Shown: positions 1 through 6,171 of the stretch, one piece after another
How the letters are laid out: every line of letters begins with the position of its first letter
Numbering within the stretch: position 1 is the stretch's first letter
Assembly (NCBI GenBank): GCA_029858925.1
Contig: JAOUEB010000034.1
Coordinates: 1 to 8,870 of the forward strand
Length of the DNA stretch: 8,870 nucleotides
Direction of reading: 5' to 3'
Origin: Nitrospira sp.
GTDB taxonomy: Bacteria > Nitrospirota > Nitrospiria > Nitrospirales > Nitrospiraceae
Position numbers and translations under genes: made by a program
Notes under the pieces: model-generated
Database searches by the model: none
What the model was told of the DNA's origin: nothing
The model's input: the letters and a program-made list of their open reading frames with translations, nothing else

Positions 1-306
1 AAACGTCACCGCCGTGTCGGAATACGAGCCAGCGTTGGATTCCGGACGAGCCTTGAGGACAATGCGTTCAATCGTTATGGTTGGCGCGATAGAGAATGTC
101 ACCGTCTTCGTACGAATCGGCAATTCAATATCTGTCTGATCTCGCCCGATCAATTCATGGGTGGCAGGGGCCAACTCAACAGCAAGGTCATGGCTGAGCA
201 CGGCGGGATGCTTGGAGACAGGCGACGTAGCCAGGCCGGTGGCCGGGATGGCGCCGACACAGAGAAGTCCGATGATTGCGTAAACGGCGTATGTTCTGAG
301 GGACAT
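1..306 (-). CDS. Secreted protein, N-terminal part, possibly M1-peptidase-like (runs off window)
   Basis: An open frame of 102 codons without a stop runs from ATG at 306-304 off the left edge. The first ~26 residues look like a Sec signal peptide: MSLR, then a hydrophobic stretch (YAVYAIIGLLCVGAIPA) and a small-residue cleavage region TGLA before TSPVSK. The mature part starts with HDLAVELAPATHELIGRDQ, which resembles the first beta strand of M1-family (gluzincin) aminopeptidase N-domains, where a line such as 'HDL.V.L.P..H.L.G.D' is common. The HExxH zinc site would lie beyond the window, so the family is a suggestion only. The start lies 11 nt downstream of the response-regulator stop on the same strand, so the two are probably co-transcribed. 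No strong Shine-Dalgarno is visible. An exported or periplasmic location is likely. Confidence 0.7.
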   Translation of the reverse strand, partial: MSLRTYAVYAIIGLLCVGAIPATGLATSPVSKHPAVLSHDLAVELAPATHELIGRDQTDIELPIRTKTVTFSIAPTITIERIVLKARPESNAGSYSDTAVTF

Positions 307-317
307 CGGGAGAACTA

Positions 318-1103
318 TTAACACTCGCGGCAGACGAGTACAAGCTGGATTGCGGTCAGGAGATGTTCCAAGTCGATCGGTTTCAGCAGGACTTCCTGCG
401 GGCCCAGCGCCCAGGCTTCATCGAGCAGTTCCTCGTTGTGGCACCCTGTCATGATGATGATGCCTCCCGGGTATTCCTTTTCGCGCAGCGCGCGCAGCAC
501 CTCGATGCCCGACATCCCCGGCATGACCAGATCGAGCACAATTGCGTCAGGCGATACGTCTTCCACGATCCGCAACGCATCCTGCCCATCCTTGACGCCC
601 AGCGCGCGGTACCCGCGCAAACTCAAAAATTGGACGAGCAGATCGCACACGAGGGGATCGTCGTCGACGACCAAGACCGATTCATCCATCTGTTCGGTGA
701 TGCGTCCGTTGCCGGCTGGAACCGGCGCGGTATTCGGCCGTGTGGGAAGCTGCGCAACACGATTGACGGATTCGACCAGCACGTCCAGCGACAACCCCTT
801 CCGGATAAAGTCGGTGACGCGCAGGGCCCGTGCTTGATTCTCCTGCACCTCCGTGGCTCCTCCCCCCAGAACAATCACTGCCGCATGGGGATCCATCGCG
901 CGAATCTCTTTCAGGACAGTCAACCCATCCATCTCCGGCATCCGCAGGTCCAGGAGCGTCACTCGAGGAGCATGTTTGCGGAATAGATTGAGACCTTCCA
1001 GCCCGCTCGTGGTGGAAATGACCTGGTACCCGTGGCGAGTGAACACATTCTGCAGCAAATCGCAGTTCATCTGATCGTCATCGACGACCAAAATCTTAAT
1101 CAT
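318..1103 (-). CDS. Response regulator with two receiver domains and no output domain
   Basis: The 261-residue protein holds two complete REC domains and nothing else. REC1 (about 3-118) has the acidic cluster D8-D9-D10, acceptor D52 in LLDLRMPEMDG and a lysine at 102. The usual Thr/Ser switch residue is replaced by glycine (IVLGGG, G80), and the Pro after the Lys is also Gly. REC2 (about 142-258) is canonical: D147-D148-D149, acceptor D191 in VLDLVMPGMSG, T219 in IIMTG and K241-P242. The domains are joined by a ~20-residue Pro/Thr-rich linker (TRPNTAPVPAG). With no DNA-binding, GGDEF or HPt part it probably acts by phosphotransfer or protein contact, like other tandem-REC proteins; the partner kinase is not in the window. 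The ATG start follows a GAAGG-type ribosome site (GAAGGGTGAAGGCCT). The gene directly precedes the exported-protein gene at 1-306. Confidence 0.9.
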   Translation of the reverse strand: MIKILVVDDDQMNCDLLQNVFTRHGYQVISTTSGLEGLNLFRKHAPRVTLLDLRMPEMDGLTVLKEIRAMDPHAAVIVLGGGATEVQENQARALRVTDFIRKGLSLDVLVESVNRVAQLPTRPNTAPVPAGNGRITEQMDESVLVVDDDPLVCDLLVQFLSLRGYRALGVKDGQDALRIVEDVSPDAIVLDLVMPGMSGIEVLRALREKEYPGGIIIMTGCHNEELLDEAWALGPQEVLLKPIDLEHLLTAIQLVLVCREC

Positions 1104-1204
1104 AGGCCTTCACCCTTCGCGCAAACACCTGTACGCGCGTTCATGACTATGCCGACGGAGAAAGAATAGCACGGGATTTGAAAGATAAGAAGAACAATGC
1201 GGAG

Positions 1205-2140
1205 TTATGAGGAGGCGGCCGGATGGCCGAACAGGGCCGCGACAAAGGCTTCCGGATTGAAGTCCTGAAGATCCTCGATCCCTTCCCCGACACCGATCAG
1301 ACGAACGGGGATTTTGAACTCTTCGGCAATCGCGACGACAATGCCGCCGCGCGCCGTGCCATCCAGCTTCGTCAAGACCAATCCCGTAACCCCCACAGCT
1401 TCGTGGAACTGGCGGGCCTGGGCTAGCGCATTTTGTCCGACCGTGGCATCCAATACCAACAGCACTTCGTGGGGCGCCCCCGGCAATTCCTGGCCGATCA
1501 CGCGCTTTACCTTGCGTAGTTCGTCCATGAGGTTGGATTTCGTATGCAGCCGGCCGGCCGTATCGATGAGCGCCACATCAACCGCGCGCGCTTTCGCCGC
1601 CGCAATGCCGTCGAACGCGACTGCCGCCGGATCGGCCCCGTGACGCTGACGAATAACATTCGCTCCAATGCGATCCGCCCAGACTTGCAGCTGGTCGATC
1701 GCCGCTGCGCGAAATGTATCGCCGGCGACCAGCAACGGCTGCCGCCCGCCTTGCGCCAACCGCTGCGCCATCTTGGCAATGGTCGTTGTTTTACCGACTC
1801 CGTTCACCCCGACGGCCAGGATAACGAACGGTTTGGGGCCTTGGTCGATCAACTGTTCAAGCGAAGGACTGGAAACCGGCCTCAGCACGTCATAGAGTGT
1901 GCGGCTCAACACATTCTGGAGCCCGCCGGACGTTGCCGCGTCGGCGCCACGCGCTTGTTCAGTAACCTGCCGCATCAAACGGTCGACGACGTGAGCCCCC
2001 AGGTCGGCACCGAGCAGCGCCGCTTCAAGTTCTTCAAGCAGGGCCGGATCCGGAGTATGTCCAAGAAACCGATCGAGTGACTGCCTCACGGCATGCCTGG
2101 TCTTCCCAAGCCCCTCATTCAACCGTTGAAACCATCCCAT
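1205..2140 (-). CDS. ftsY: Signal recognition particle receptor FtsY
   Basis: This 311-residue protein is the SRP receptor GTPase, which docks Ffh/4.5S RNA-ribosome complexes at the inner membrane for co-translational insertion. The N domain (about 5-85) is a helical bundle containing PALLEELEAALLGADLG. The G domain follows: P-loop GVNGVGKTT (111-119), DTFRAAAIDQL (141-151), the DTAGR switch (193-197), guanine-specificity TKLDGTARGG (257-266) and the closing GVGEGIEDLQDF (283-293), typical of FtsY rather than Ffh. There is no Ffh-type M domain. The long acidic A domain of E. coli FtsY is absent, so the protein begins almost directly with the membrane-binding amphipathic helix (MGWFQRLNEGLGKTR), the short form found in many phyla. 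ATG 2140 is only 2 nt after the ybeY stop. The ribosome site is poor (A-rich GAAAGAAAA), so translation is probably coupled to ybeY. Confidence 0.96.
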   Translation of the reverse strand: MGWFQRLNEGLGKTRHAVRQSLDRFLGHTPDPALLEELEAALLGADLGAHVVDRLMRQVTEQARGADAATSGGLQNVLSRTLYDVLRPVSSPSLEQLIDQGPKPFVILAVGVNGVGKTTTIAKMAQRLAQGGRQPLLVAGDTFRAAAIDQLQVWADRIGANVIRQRHGADPAAVAFDGIAAAKARAVDVALIDTAGRLHTKSNLMDELRKVKRVIGQELPGAPHEVLLVLDATVGQNALAQARQFHEAVGVTGLVLTKLDGTARGGIVVAIAEEFKIPVRLIGVGEGIEDLQDFNPEAFVAALFGHPAASS

Positions 2141-2142
2141 CG

Positions 2143-2637
2143 TCAGCGTTTTCTTTCTTTCTTCGAAGCGTGGTGAATCATCACGCGCGGGACAGCGCCA
2201 ATCATCCTCAAGAGTGCCCGTTCACGCCGATGCATACGCGCCGCTTCTCTATTGCTCCGTTCGTGGTCATAGCCACACAGATGAAGCACTCCATGCACCA
2301 GCAACGAAACGAACTCTTCGTCCGGCGACCGTCCGGCATCGAGGGCCTGCCGAAGCGCTGTGGGGACCGAGATTACCACATCGCCGAGCATATCCGTTGC
2401 GAGACGCGCGGCCTTGGGCGCGACCGCTTCTCGCATGGGGAAGGCCAGCACGTCCGTCGTTCGATCTTTCTTGCGATAGATGCGATTGAGCCGGCGCATG
2501 CGGCGATCACCCACCAGCTCTATGCTCAATTCCGCTTGCCGTTCTCCGGCCGCGTCCAAAATCAGCTCCGCCAGACGCACCACCGTTGTCCGCCTTACAA
2601 CCGGCCGCTTGAGACGAACACGAAGATAGACAGCCAT
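2143..2637 (-). CDS. ybeY: Endoribonuclease YbeY (rRNA maturation, ribosome quality control)
   Basis: This 164-residue UPF0054/YbeY protein is a single-strand-specific zinc-dependent endoribonuclease involved in 16S rRNA 3'-end processing and late 70S quality control. The diagnostic HGVLHLCGYDHE supplies H115, H119 and H125, the H-x3-H-x5-H zinc site. Upstream are the conserved YRKKDRTTDVLAFPM (54-68) and LGDVVIS (84-90) segments, so the catalytic domain is complete. The tail is basic (ASKKERKR). The ATG at 2637-2635 directly follows the phoH TAA (TAAATG), in the same frame as phoH, and the preceding bases show no convincing Shine-Dalgarno. Translation probably depends on ribosomes finishing phoH. 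phoH-ybeY is a widely conserved pair; ftsY follows 2 nt later. Confidence 0.96.
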   Translation of the reverse strand: MAVYLRVRLKRPVVRRTTVVRLAELILDAAGERQAELSIELVGDRRMRRLNRIYRKKDRTTDVLAFPMREAVAPKAARLATDMLGDVVISVPTALRQALDAGRSPDEEFVSLLVHGVLHLCGYDHERSNREAARMHRRERALLRMIGAVPRVMIHHASKKERKR

Positions 2638-3669
2638 TTAGCGAGATTGGCCCGAGGGGTCCCGGGGGGGATTCCGAAGACCGGACAGCGGCTGGTTCCG
2701 AGCTTGCCTGGAGTCGCCGCCGATCATCTCCGTGCGGCGATCGTAGGCCTTGATGATGTCCTGGACCAGCCGGTGGCGAACGACGTCTCGTTCATCGAAA
2801 TAGACGAATTCGATGCCATTGATGCCGTGGAGAATCTCTTTCACTTCGATGAGACCGGAGACTCGATCGTTCGGCAAATCCACTTGTGTAATATCGCCCG
2901 TCACCACGACTTTCGAATGGAATCCCATCCGCGTCAGAAACATCTTCATCTGCTCCGCGGTCGCGTTCTGCGCTTCGTCCAGAATGACGAATGAATCGTT
3001 CAGCGTACGCCCGCGCATGAAGGCCAGCGGCGCGATTTCAATATCGCCGCGCTCAATCAGGCGGTTGGCTCGATCCATGTCCATCATATCGAACAGCGCG
3101 TCGTAGAGAGGACGCAGGTAGGGGTTTACCTTTTCATACATGTCGCCAGGCAGGAACCCAAGCTTCTCGCCGGCCTCAACCGCTGGCCGCGCAAGCACGA
3201 TCCGGCTCACTTCTTTCTTCATCAAGGCGCTGACCGCCATGGCCATGGCGAGATATGTTTTTCCAGTTCCCGCCGGCCCGATGGCAATGACGATGTCGTG
3301 CTGTTCGATCGCTTCGATGTAAGCTTTCTGAGTGGGGGACTTGGGTCCAACGAATCGTTTTTTCGTCACGATCGTTGCCTGGTTGGCGAGCACCTCCTTC
3401 AGAGATGCTTCGGGGCTTTGGCGCAGTGCGCTGAGCGCATGCGTCACATCCTCGGCATGGAGAGTGATGCCGTCATGTGTGAGGGATGCCAGTTCGAGGA
3501 GAATCCGTTCCGCCTGCCGAACCGCTTCGGGCAGACCATCCAGGGTAAGTTCTTCACCGCGCGCCGACAGCCGTACGCCCAACCCTTCCTCAATCAACTT
3601 GAGATGCTGATCGTGGTGGCCGAATAGAACGGCGGTATTGGTGCCTTCTCGTAATTTGAGTTTACGCAC
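2638..3669 (-). CDS. phoH: PhoH-family ATPase (PhoH-like protein, YbeZ type)
   Basis: This 343-residue cytoplasmic PhoH-like/YbeZ ATPase has an N-terminal KH-like region (about 15-65), then Walker A GPAGTGKT (131-138), the PhoH-typical ARPAVEAGEKLGFLPGD (160-176), Walker B VILDEAQN (228-235) and sensor-like VVTGDITQVDLP (256-267). The family is linked to RNA metabolism and works next to YbeY; the precise role is not settled. The start is GTG 3669: in the same frame a TAG lies only two codons upstream, so no earlier start is possible. A GGGAG lies about 14 nt upstream, rather far. The C-terminal ~25 residues (PLSGLRNPPRDPSGQSR) are low-complexity and encoded across a run of seven C (on the plus strand G7 at 2664-2670). 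This is the first gene of the phoH-ybeY-ftsY run. Confidence 0.95.
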   Translation of the reverse strand: MRKLKLREGTNTAVLFGHHDQHLKLIEEGLGVRLSARGEELTLDGLPEAVRQAERILLELASLTHDGITLHAEDVTHALSALRQSPEASLKEVLANQATIVTKKRFVGPKSPTQKAYIEAIEQHDIVIAIGPAGTGKTYLAMAMAVSALMKKEVSRIVLARPAVEAGEKLGFLPGDMYEKVNPYLRPLYDALFDMMDMDRANRLIERGDIEIAPLAFMRGRTLNDSFVILDEAQNATAEQMKMFLTRMGFHSKVVVTGDITQVDLPNDRVSGLIEVKEILHGINGIEFVYFDERDVVRHRLVQDIIKAYDRRTEMIGGDSRQARNQPLSGLRNPPRDPSGQSR

Positions 3670-3710
3670 GAAGGTCTATGTCGTCTCCCAGGTAGTTGAA
3701 CATGCTGGAA

Positions 3711-3740
3711 ATTCTATCAGAGCCGTGAGGGGGAAGCCAA
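3711..3740 (-). promoter_or_regulatory. Candidate sigma70 promoter of phoH-ybeY-ftsY
   Basis: Read on the minus strand, TTGGCT (3740-3735) and TAGAAT (3716-3711) are 18 nt apart, a fair match to -35 and -10 boxes. A transcript would start near 3704, leaving a leader of about 35 nt before the phoH GTG. The boxes lie in the 3' debris of the dead cysQ reading frame, so the promoter may have arisen there or been retained after the gene decayed. Identified by eye only. Confidence 0.45.
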
Positions 3741-4285
3741 CTGGACAAGCATGTCTTGTGGCGGCCGCATGGATTCGTCCACTGGCGGCCAGGGCGAGCG
3801 CCCACGCGATGGACCGCATGGGGCGGCTGGTAGTGAGAGTCTCAAGCGACCGAAAACGGCCGATCTGAATCTCCCAGGGGCTGAGTGCGATGATGGGCGT
3901 GTGGTCCGTTCGGTGTTCGTGGGGCGAGGCCGGTTCATGATTGAGCAGAAGGCCTCCTCCCTTCATGGCGGCGAATCACTCATCCGATGAAGGATTGAAG
4001 ATCGCTGCGACCACGGGATGCCCATCCTCGACGAGGGCGACGGAGATGCAGAATTCAGGTTCTCTCTTGATAAATGCGTTGGTTCCGTCAATCGGATCAA
4101 TCACCCAGATGCGCCGCTTCCCCAAGCGCACAGGGCTCTCCGGCGATTCTTCCGACAGCCATCCGTCTTCGGGAAAGGCCTCCAATAAGTGGGCGTGAAG
4201 AATTTGATTGATCGCCAAGTCCGCCGAAGTAACCGGGGATTGGTCCTGCTTGATATGGATCTCAAATCCATCGGAAGCAGCCTCA

Positions 4286-4425
4286 AGCCCACAGTATTCA
4301 TGAGCACTTCTATTGCAACCGTCCGACTCTGCGAGTCGAGACGCAGCCGATACGCCGCTGCGGCGAGCCTGCCTATGCCTTGCGGCATGCCGGTGGGCAG
4401 GCTCGCCCCTCACAGCCTCAACTTT
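4286..4425 (-). repeat. Degenerate, truncated copy of the 5618-5813 element
   Basis: Bases 4286-4321 match the reverse complement of 5776-5811 at 30 of 36 positions (AGCCCACAGTATTCATGAGC against AGCCCGCATTATTCATGAAC, continuing through CACTTCT and TGCAA). A second block at 4349-4370 (GATACGCCGCTGCGGCGAGC) matches the element at about 18 of 22 positions, and a third contains GGGCAGGCTCGCC and CCTCAAC. The copy is in inverted orientation to the intact element. Its outer end abuts the surviving cysQ homology. The other terminal repeat is not detectable, so the copy is truncated or eroded near 4425. Confidence 0.65.
4362..4407. repeat. Long inverted repeat (stem-loop) within the degenerate repeat copy
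   Basis: GGCGAGCCTGCC at 4362-4373 pairs perfectly with GGCAGGCTCGCC at 4396-4407. Within the loop, TATGCC and GGCATG can pair further around a TTGC tetraloop. The same GGCGAGCCTGCC word occurs in the intact element at 5734-5745. It could form a stable hairpin in the corA leader DNA or on either transcript, but it has no following T tract, so an intrinsic terminator is not indicated. Confidence 0.7.
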
Positions 4426-4512
4426 CGTATTGTCAGGAAAGAGATTCGAGAACTCGACGCAAGAAACTCGAAACCTTCTCCATATTTCTTGGAACGAGGC
4501 GCCGCGTCGGGC

Positions 4513-4541
4513 TTGACCTCCCCCAGGAATCTGCGTACAAG
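4513..4541 (+). promoter_or_regulatory. Candidate corA promoter with little or no leader
   Basis: TTGACC (4513-4518) and TACAAG (4536-4541) are 17 nt apart. The -35 is near consensus and the -10 matches four of six bases. The predicted start point falls at about 4548, within a few bases of the corA ATG at 4551, so the message would be leaderless or nearly so. This fits the lack of a clear Shine-Dalgarno there. Weak evidence, by eye. Confidence 0.3.
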
Positions 4542-4550
4542 CTGGCTGCG

Positions 4551-5606
4551 ATGAAACTGGTCCAGAAACGGTCGAAGAAGGCGGGACTGTCGCCCGGCAC
4601 GCTGATCCACATCGGTGAGCAGCGGACGGAGGCGGTGGAGATCACGCTGTTCAATTATTCAGGCGCGCAGTGCGACGAGCGCACCGTCACGGACCCGAAC
4701 GACCTGCGCCTGCCCGCGGATGAAACGGTGACGTGGGTCAATGTCGGCGGCGTGCACAAACTCGACGTGCTGGAAGCGTTTGGAAAGCAGCTGGGTCTCC
4801 ATCCGCTTCTTTTGGAGGACCTTGCGAATACGGATCAGCGCCCCAAGCTCGACGATTATGAGACGTATGTGTTCCTGGTCATGAAGATGCTGACCAGGAC
4901 TAACCGGGGAGATACGCTTGTCGAGCAGGTGAGTTTCGTGGTCGGGCGCAATTACGTGCTGTCGTTCCAGGAGAATGGAACCGATGTCTTTCGCCCCGTG
5001 CGTGATCGTTTGCGCGGCGGCAAGGGGCGGCTTCGCCAGCAAGGGGCTGACTATCTGCTCCATGAGCTGGTGGACGCGGTCGTGGACGAATATTTTGCCG
5101 TCTTGGAGGCGCTCGGCGAAAAGATCGAATCGCTGCAAGAACGGGTGGTGGCGAATCCGAACCCAGATACGCTGAAGGATATCCATGCCCTGAAACGGCA
5201 GTTATTGTTCGTCCGCCGGGCTGTCTGGCCTCTCAGGGAAGCCATCAACAGTCTCTCCCGGTCTGACAATCCGTTTCTTCGCGATACCACCAAGGTGTTT
5301 TTTCGCGATGTCTATGACCATGTAATACAAATCGTCGATACGATCGAGACCTTGCGCGAAATGGTCTCGGCCAGCCTGGACATTTACCTCTCAAGCGTCA
5401 GTTATCGGTTGAATGCCGTCATGCGGGTGCTCACGGTCATCACCACGATCTTCATGCCGCTCAGTTTCATCGCGAGCATTTACGGGATGAATTTCGAGCA
5501 CATGCCGGAACTGAAGTGGCCATGGGGGTATCCGCTGATCCTAGGAGTCATGGGACTCGTGGCCACCGGGATGCTCATCGGATTTCGGCAAAGAAAATGG
5601 TTGTAG
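4551..5606 (+). CDS. corA: CorA-family magnesium/cobalt transporter
   Basis: This 351-residue protein has the same length as the well-studied Thermotoga maritima CorA. It forms a homopentameric inner-membrane channel taking up Mg2+ (also Co2+/Ni2+). Residues 1-285 are the cytoplasmic funnel, including WVNVGGVHKLDVLEAF, LHPLLLEDLANTDQRPKLD (an N-domain signature, about 83-101) and a long helical stretch about 170-290 that becomes the pore stalk. TM1 is about 292-311, ending in the selectivity motif YGMN (GMN at 312-314) followed by the loop FEHMPELKWPWGYP; TM2 is about 327-345; the basic tail is RQRKWL. ATG 4551 was chosen because the family-like sequence MKLVQKRSKKAGLSPGTLIH starts there. The frame stays open upstream to 4380, but that part is repeat DNA. 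No good ribosome site is seen. Convergent with the small gene at 5810-6151. Confidence 0.95.
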   Translation: MKLVQKRSKKAGLSPGTLIHIGEQRTEAVEITLFNYSGAQCDERTVTDPNDLRLPADETVTWVNVGGVHKLDVLEAFGKQLGLHPLLLEDLANTDQRPKLDDYETYVFLVMKMLTRTNRGDTLVEQVSFVVGRNYVLSFQENGTDVFRPVRDRLRGGKGRLRQQGADYLLHELVDAVVDEYFAVLEALGEKIESLQERVVANPNPDTLKDIHALKRQLLFVRRAVWPLREAINSLSRSDNPFLRDTTKVFFRDVYDHVIQIVDTIETLREMVSASLDIYLSSVSYRLNAVMRVLTVITTIFMPLSFIASIYGMNFEHMPELKWPWGYPLILGVMGLVATGMLIGFRQRKWL

Positions 5607-5617
5607 AGAATCGGCTG

Positions 5618-5813
5618 CTAGCCCGCATTATTCATGACGGTTCGCCGCGAAATCGCGCAGTCGCGTAGCGAGACGGGCACGCGGAACCGTGAGACCCCGA
5701 TGCGTACTCGTGCAGTACGTTGAGGGGGCGAGCGGCGAGCCTGCCCGCCGAAGGCTTGTCGCAGCAGCGAATCCGCGATTGCAGCAGAAGTGTTCATGAA
5801 TAATGCGGGCTAG
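5618..5813. repeat. MITE-like 196-bp element with perfect 20-bp terminal inverted repeats
   Basis: The left end (5618-5637) CTAGCCCGCATTATTCATGA is the exact reverse complement of the right end (5794-5813). The similarity continues imperfectly inward (TTCGCCGCGAAATCGCG on the left, TTCTGCTGCAATCGCG read inward from the right). Inside are a 6-bp hairpin CGTACT/AGTACG (5703-5719) and GGCGAGCCTGCC (5734-5745). No protein is encoded. The outer CTAG at both ends is itself palindromic and may be a 4-bp target duplication, leaving 16-bp terminal repeats. A degenerate relative sits at 4286-4425. The element fills the gap between convergent corA and the small gene. It could be a non-autonomous transposable element moved by a transposase elsewhere, and its ends could fold into a large hairpin affecting both 3' ends. 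Confidence 0.85.
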
Positions 5814-6151
5814 TCTTGAATTTCCACGCGGTCGACGAAGTAGTCGGTGTCGCCGAAACAGGTGGTCGGAAGGTAGCGGTACTCTTTGTAATGCAGGATG
5901 ACGCGCTTGCCCATCGCGCGCGAGAGGTCGGAGGCGACTTGCTCGTCCGACACCGTGAATCCCCACAAAACAGGCGCGAGCCCTGGAACCGTGGTCATCG
6001 CCAGTTCGCCTTCGTGCGTTTTGCACACCCAGCCTTTCCTGGAAAACTTCTGGATGTAGCCCGCGCGATTCCCGTCCGAATAGGTCCAGTTGAACGCAAT
6101 CGTCAAATATCCTGCCAAGAGAAAGACGACCAGGACTGCCACCCACTTCAT
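5810..6151 (-). CDS. Small membrane-anchored conserved protein of unknown function
   Basis: This 113-residue protein begins MKWVAVLVVFLLAGYLTIAF, one N-terminal hydrophobic segment (about 3-20) that is an anchor or uncleaved signal. A ~90-residue soluble domain follows, probably outside the cytoplasm, with YSDGNRAGYIQKFSRKGWVC (24-43), THEGELAM, LWGFTVSD, GKRVILHYKEYRYLPTTCFG (81-100) and DTDYFVDRVEIQD. Two cysteines (C43, C98) could form a disulfide. I recognise the pattern as a conserved bacterial family but know no function. ATG 6151 was chosen over an upstream start at 6289 inside leuD because a GGAAGGA ribosome site precedes it at suitable spacing and the hydrophobic segment starts there. 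It lies 20 nt after leuD and is probably in the leuCD transcript. Its TAG stop overlaps the CTAG end of the repeat element. Confidence 0.85.
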   Translation of the reverse strand: MKWVAVLVVFLLAGYLTIAFNWTYSDGNRAGYIQKFSRKGWVCKTHEGELAMTTVPGLAPVLWGFTVSDEQVASDLSRAMGKRVILHYKEYRYLPTTCFGDTDYFVDRVEIQD

Positions 6152-6171
6152 CGGCGATCCTTCCCGGAACG

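Larger units (their letters stand above)
3676..4413 (-). pseudogene. cysQ: Decayed cysQ / inositol-monophosphatase-family gene
   Basis: Recognisable homology runs from about 4290 down to 3745. Upstream part: GFEIHIKQDQSPVTSADLAI (the family's K-x-D-x-SPVT-x-AD), WLSEES (metal-binding Glu pair) and the hallmark DPIDGTNAFI, then FCISVALVEDGHPVVAAIFN. At 3978-3976 an in-frame TGA interrupts NPSSDE-*-FAAMKGGG, where intact relatives usually read 'DELF'; the same frame then continues with IALSPWEIQIGRFRSLE and SIAWALALAASGRIHAAAT, matching the family's 'S-AY-LALVA-GR-DA' block. After that similarity stops and the frame ends at 3676: the C-terminal W-D-x-A-A-G metal/substrate motif is gone. At the 5' side the first ~25 residues are replaced by repeat DNA (4286-4425), and the only start of the open frame is a GTG inside that repeat. 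Three separate lesions argue for a pseudogene. The intact enzyme would have hydrolysed PAP or a related sugar/nucleotide phosphate. cysQ rather than another family member is the likelier identity but not certain. Confidence 0.8.

Noticed and set aside
363..986. Long plus-strand frames opposite the response regulator, and similar frames opposite ftsY, phoH, leuD and leuC
   Set aside because: These are antisense shadows of well-identified genes in GC-rich DNA, with low-complexity translations and no family resemblance.
1104..1204. Possible terminator or promoter between ftsY and the response regulator (CGCGC/GCGCG hairpin at 1118-1139; TATTCT box)
   Set aside because: The stem is only about 5 bp with no T tract, and no convincing -35 accompanies the -10-like box.
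3717..3938. Frames at 3717-3938 (-) give fragments (ALSPWEI, GRLRLS) reminiscent of a VapC-type PIN toxin
   Set aside because: The PIN reading needs several frame jumps. The single frame 3966-3676 continues the upstream cysQ frame and matches the IMPase family block (SIAWALALAASGR) without any shift.
3976..3978. In-frame TGA in cysQ as a selenocysteine codon
   Set aside because: The position usually holds an ordinary residue in the family, no SECIS-like hairpin was noticed, and the gene has further disabling lesions.
4380..4550. Longer corA starting at 4380
   Set aside because: The extra residues come from the degenerate repeat and hairpin and do not resemble CorA; family-like sequence starts at 4551.
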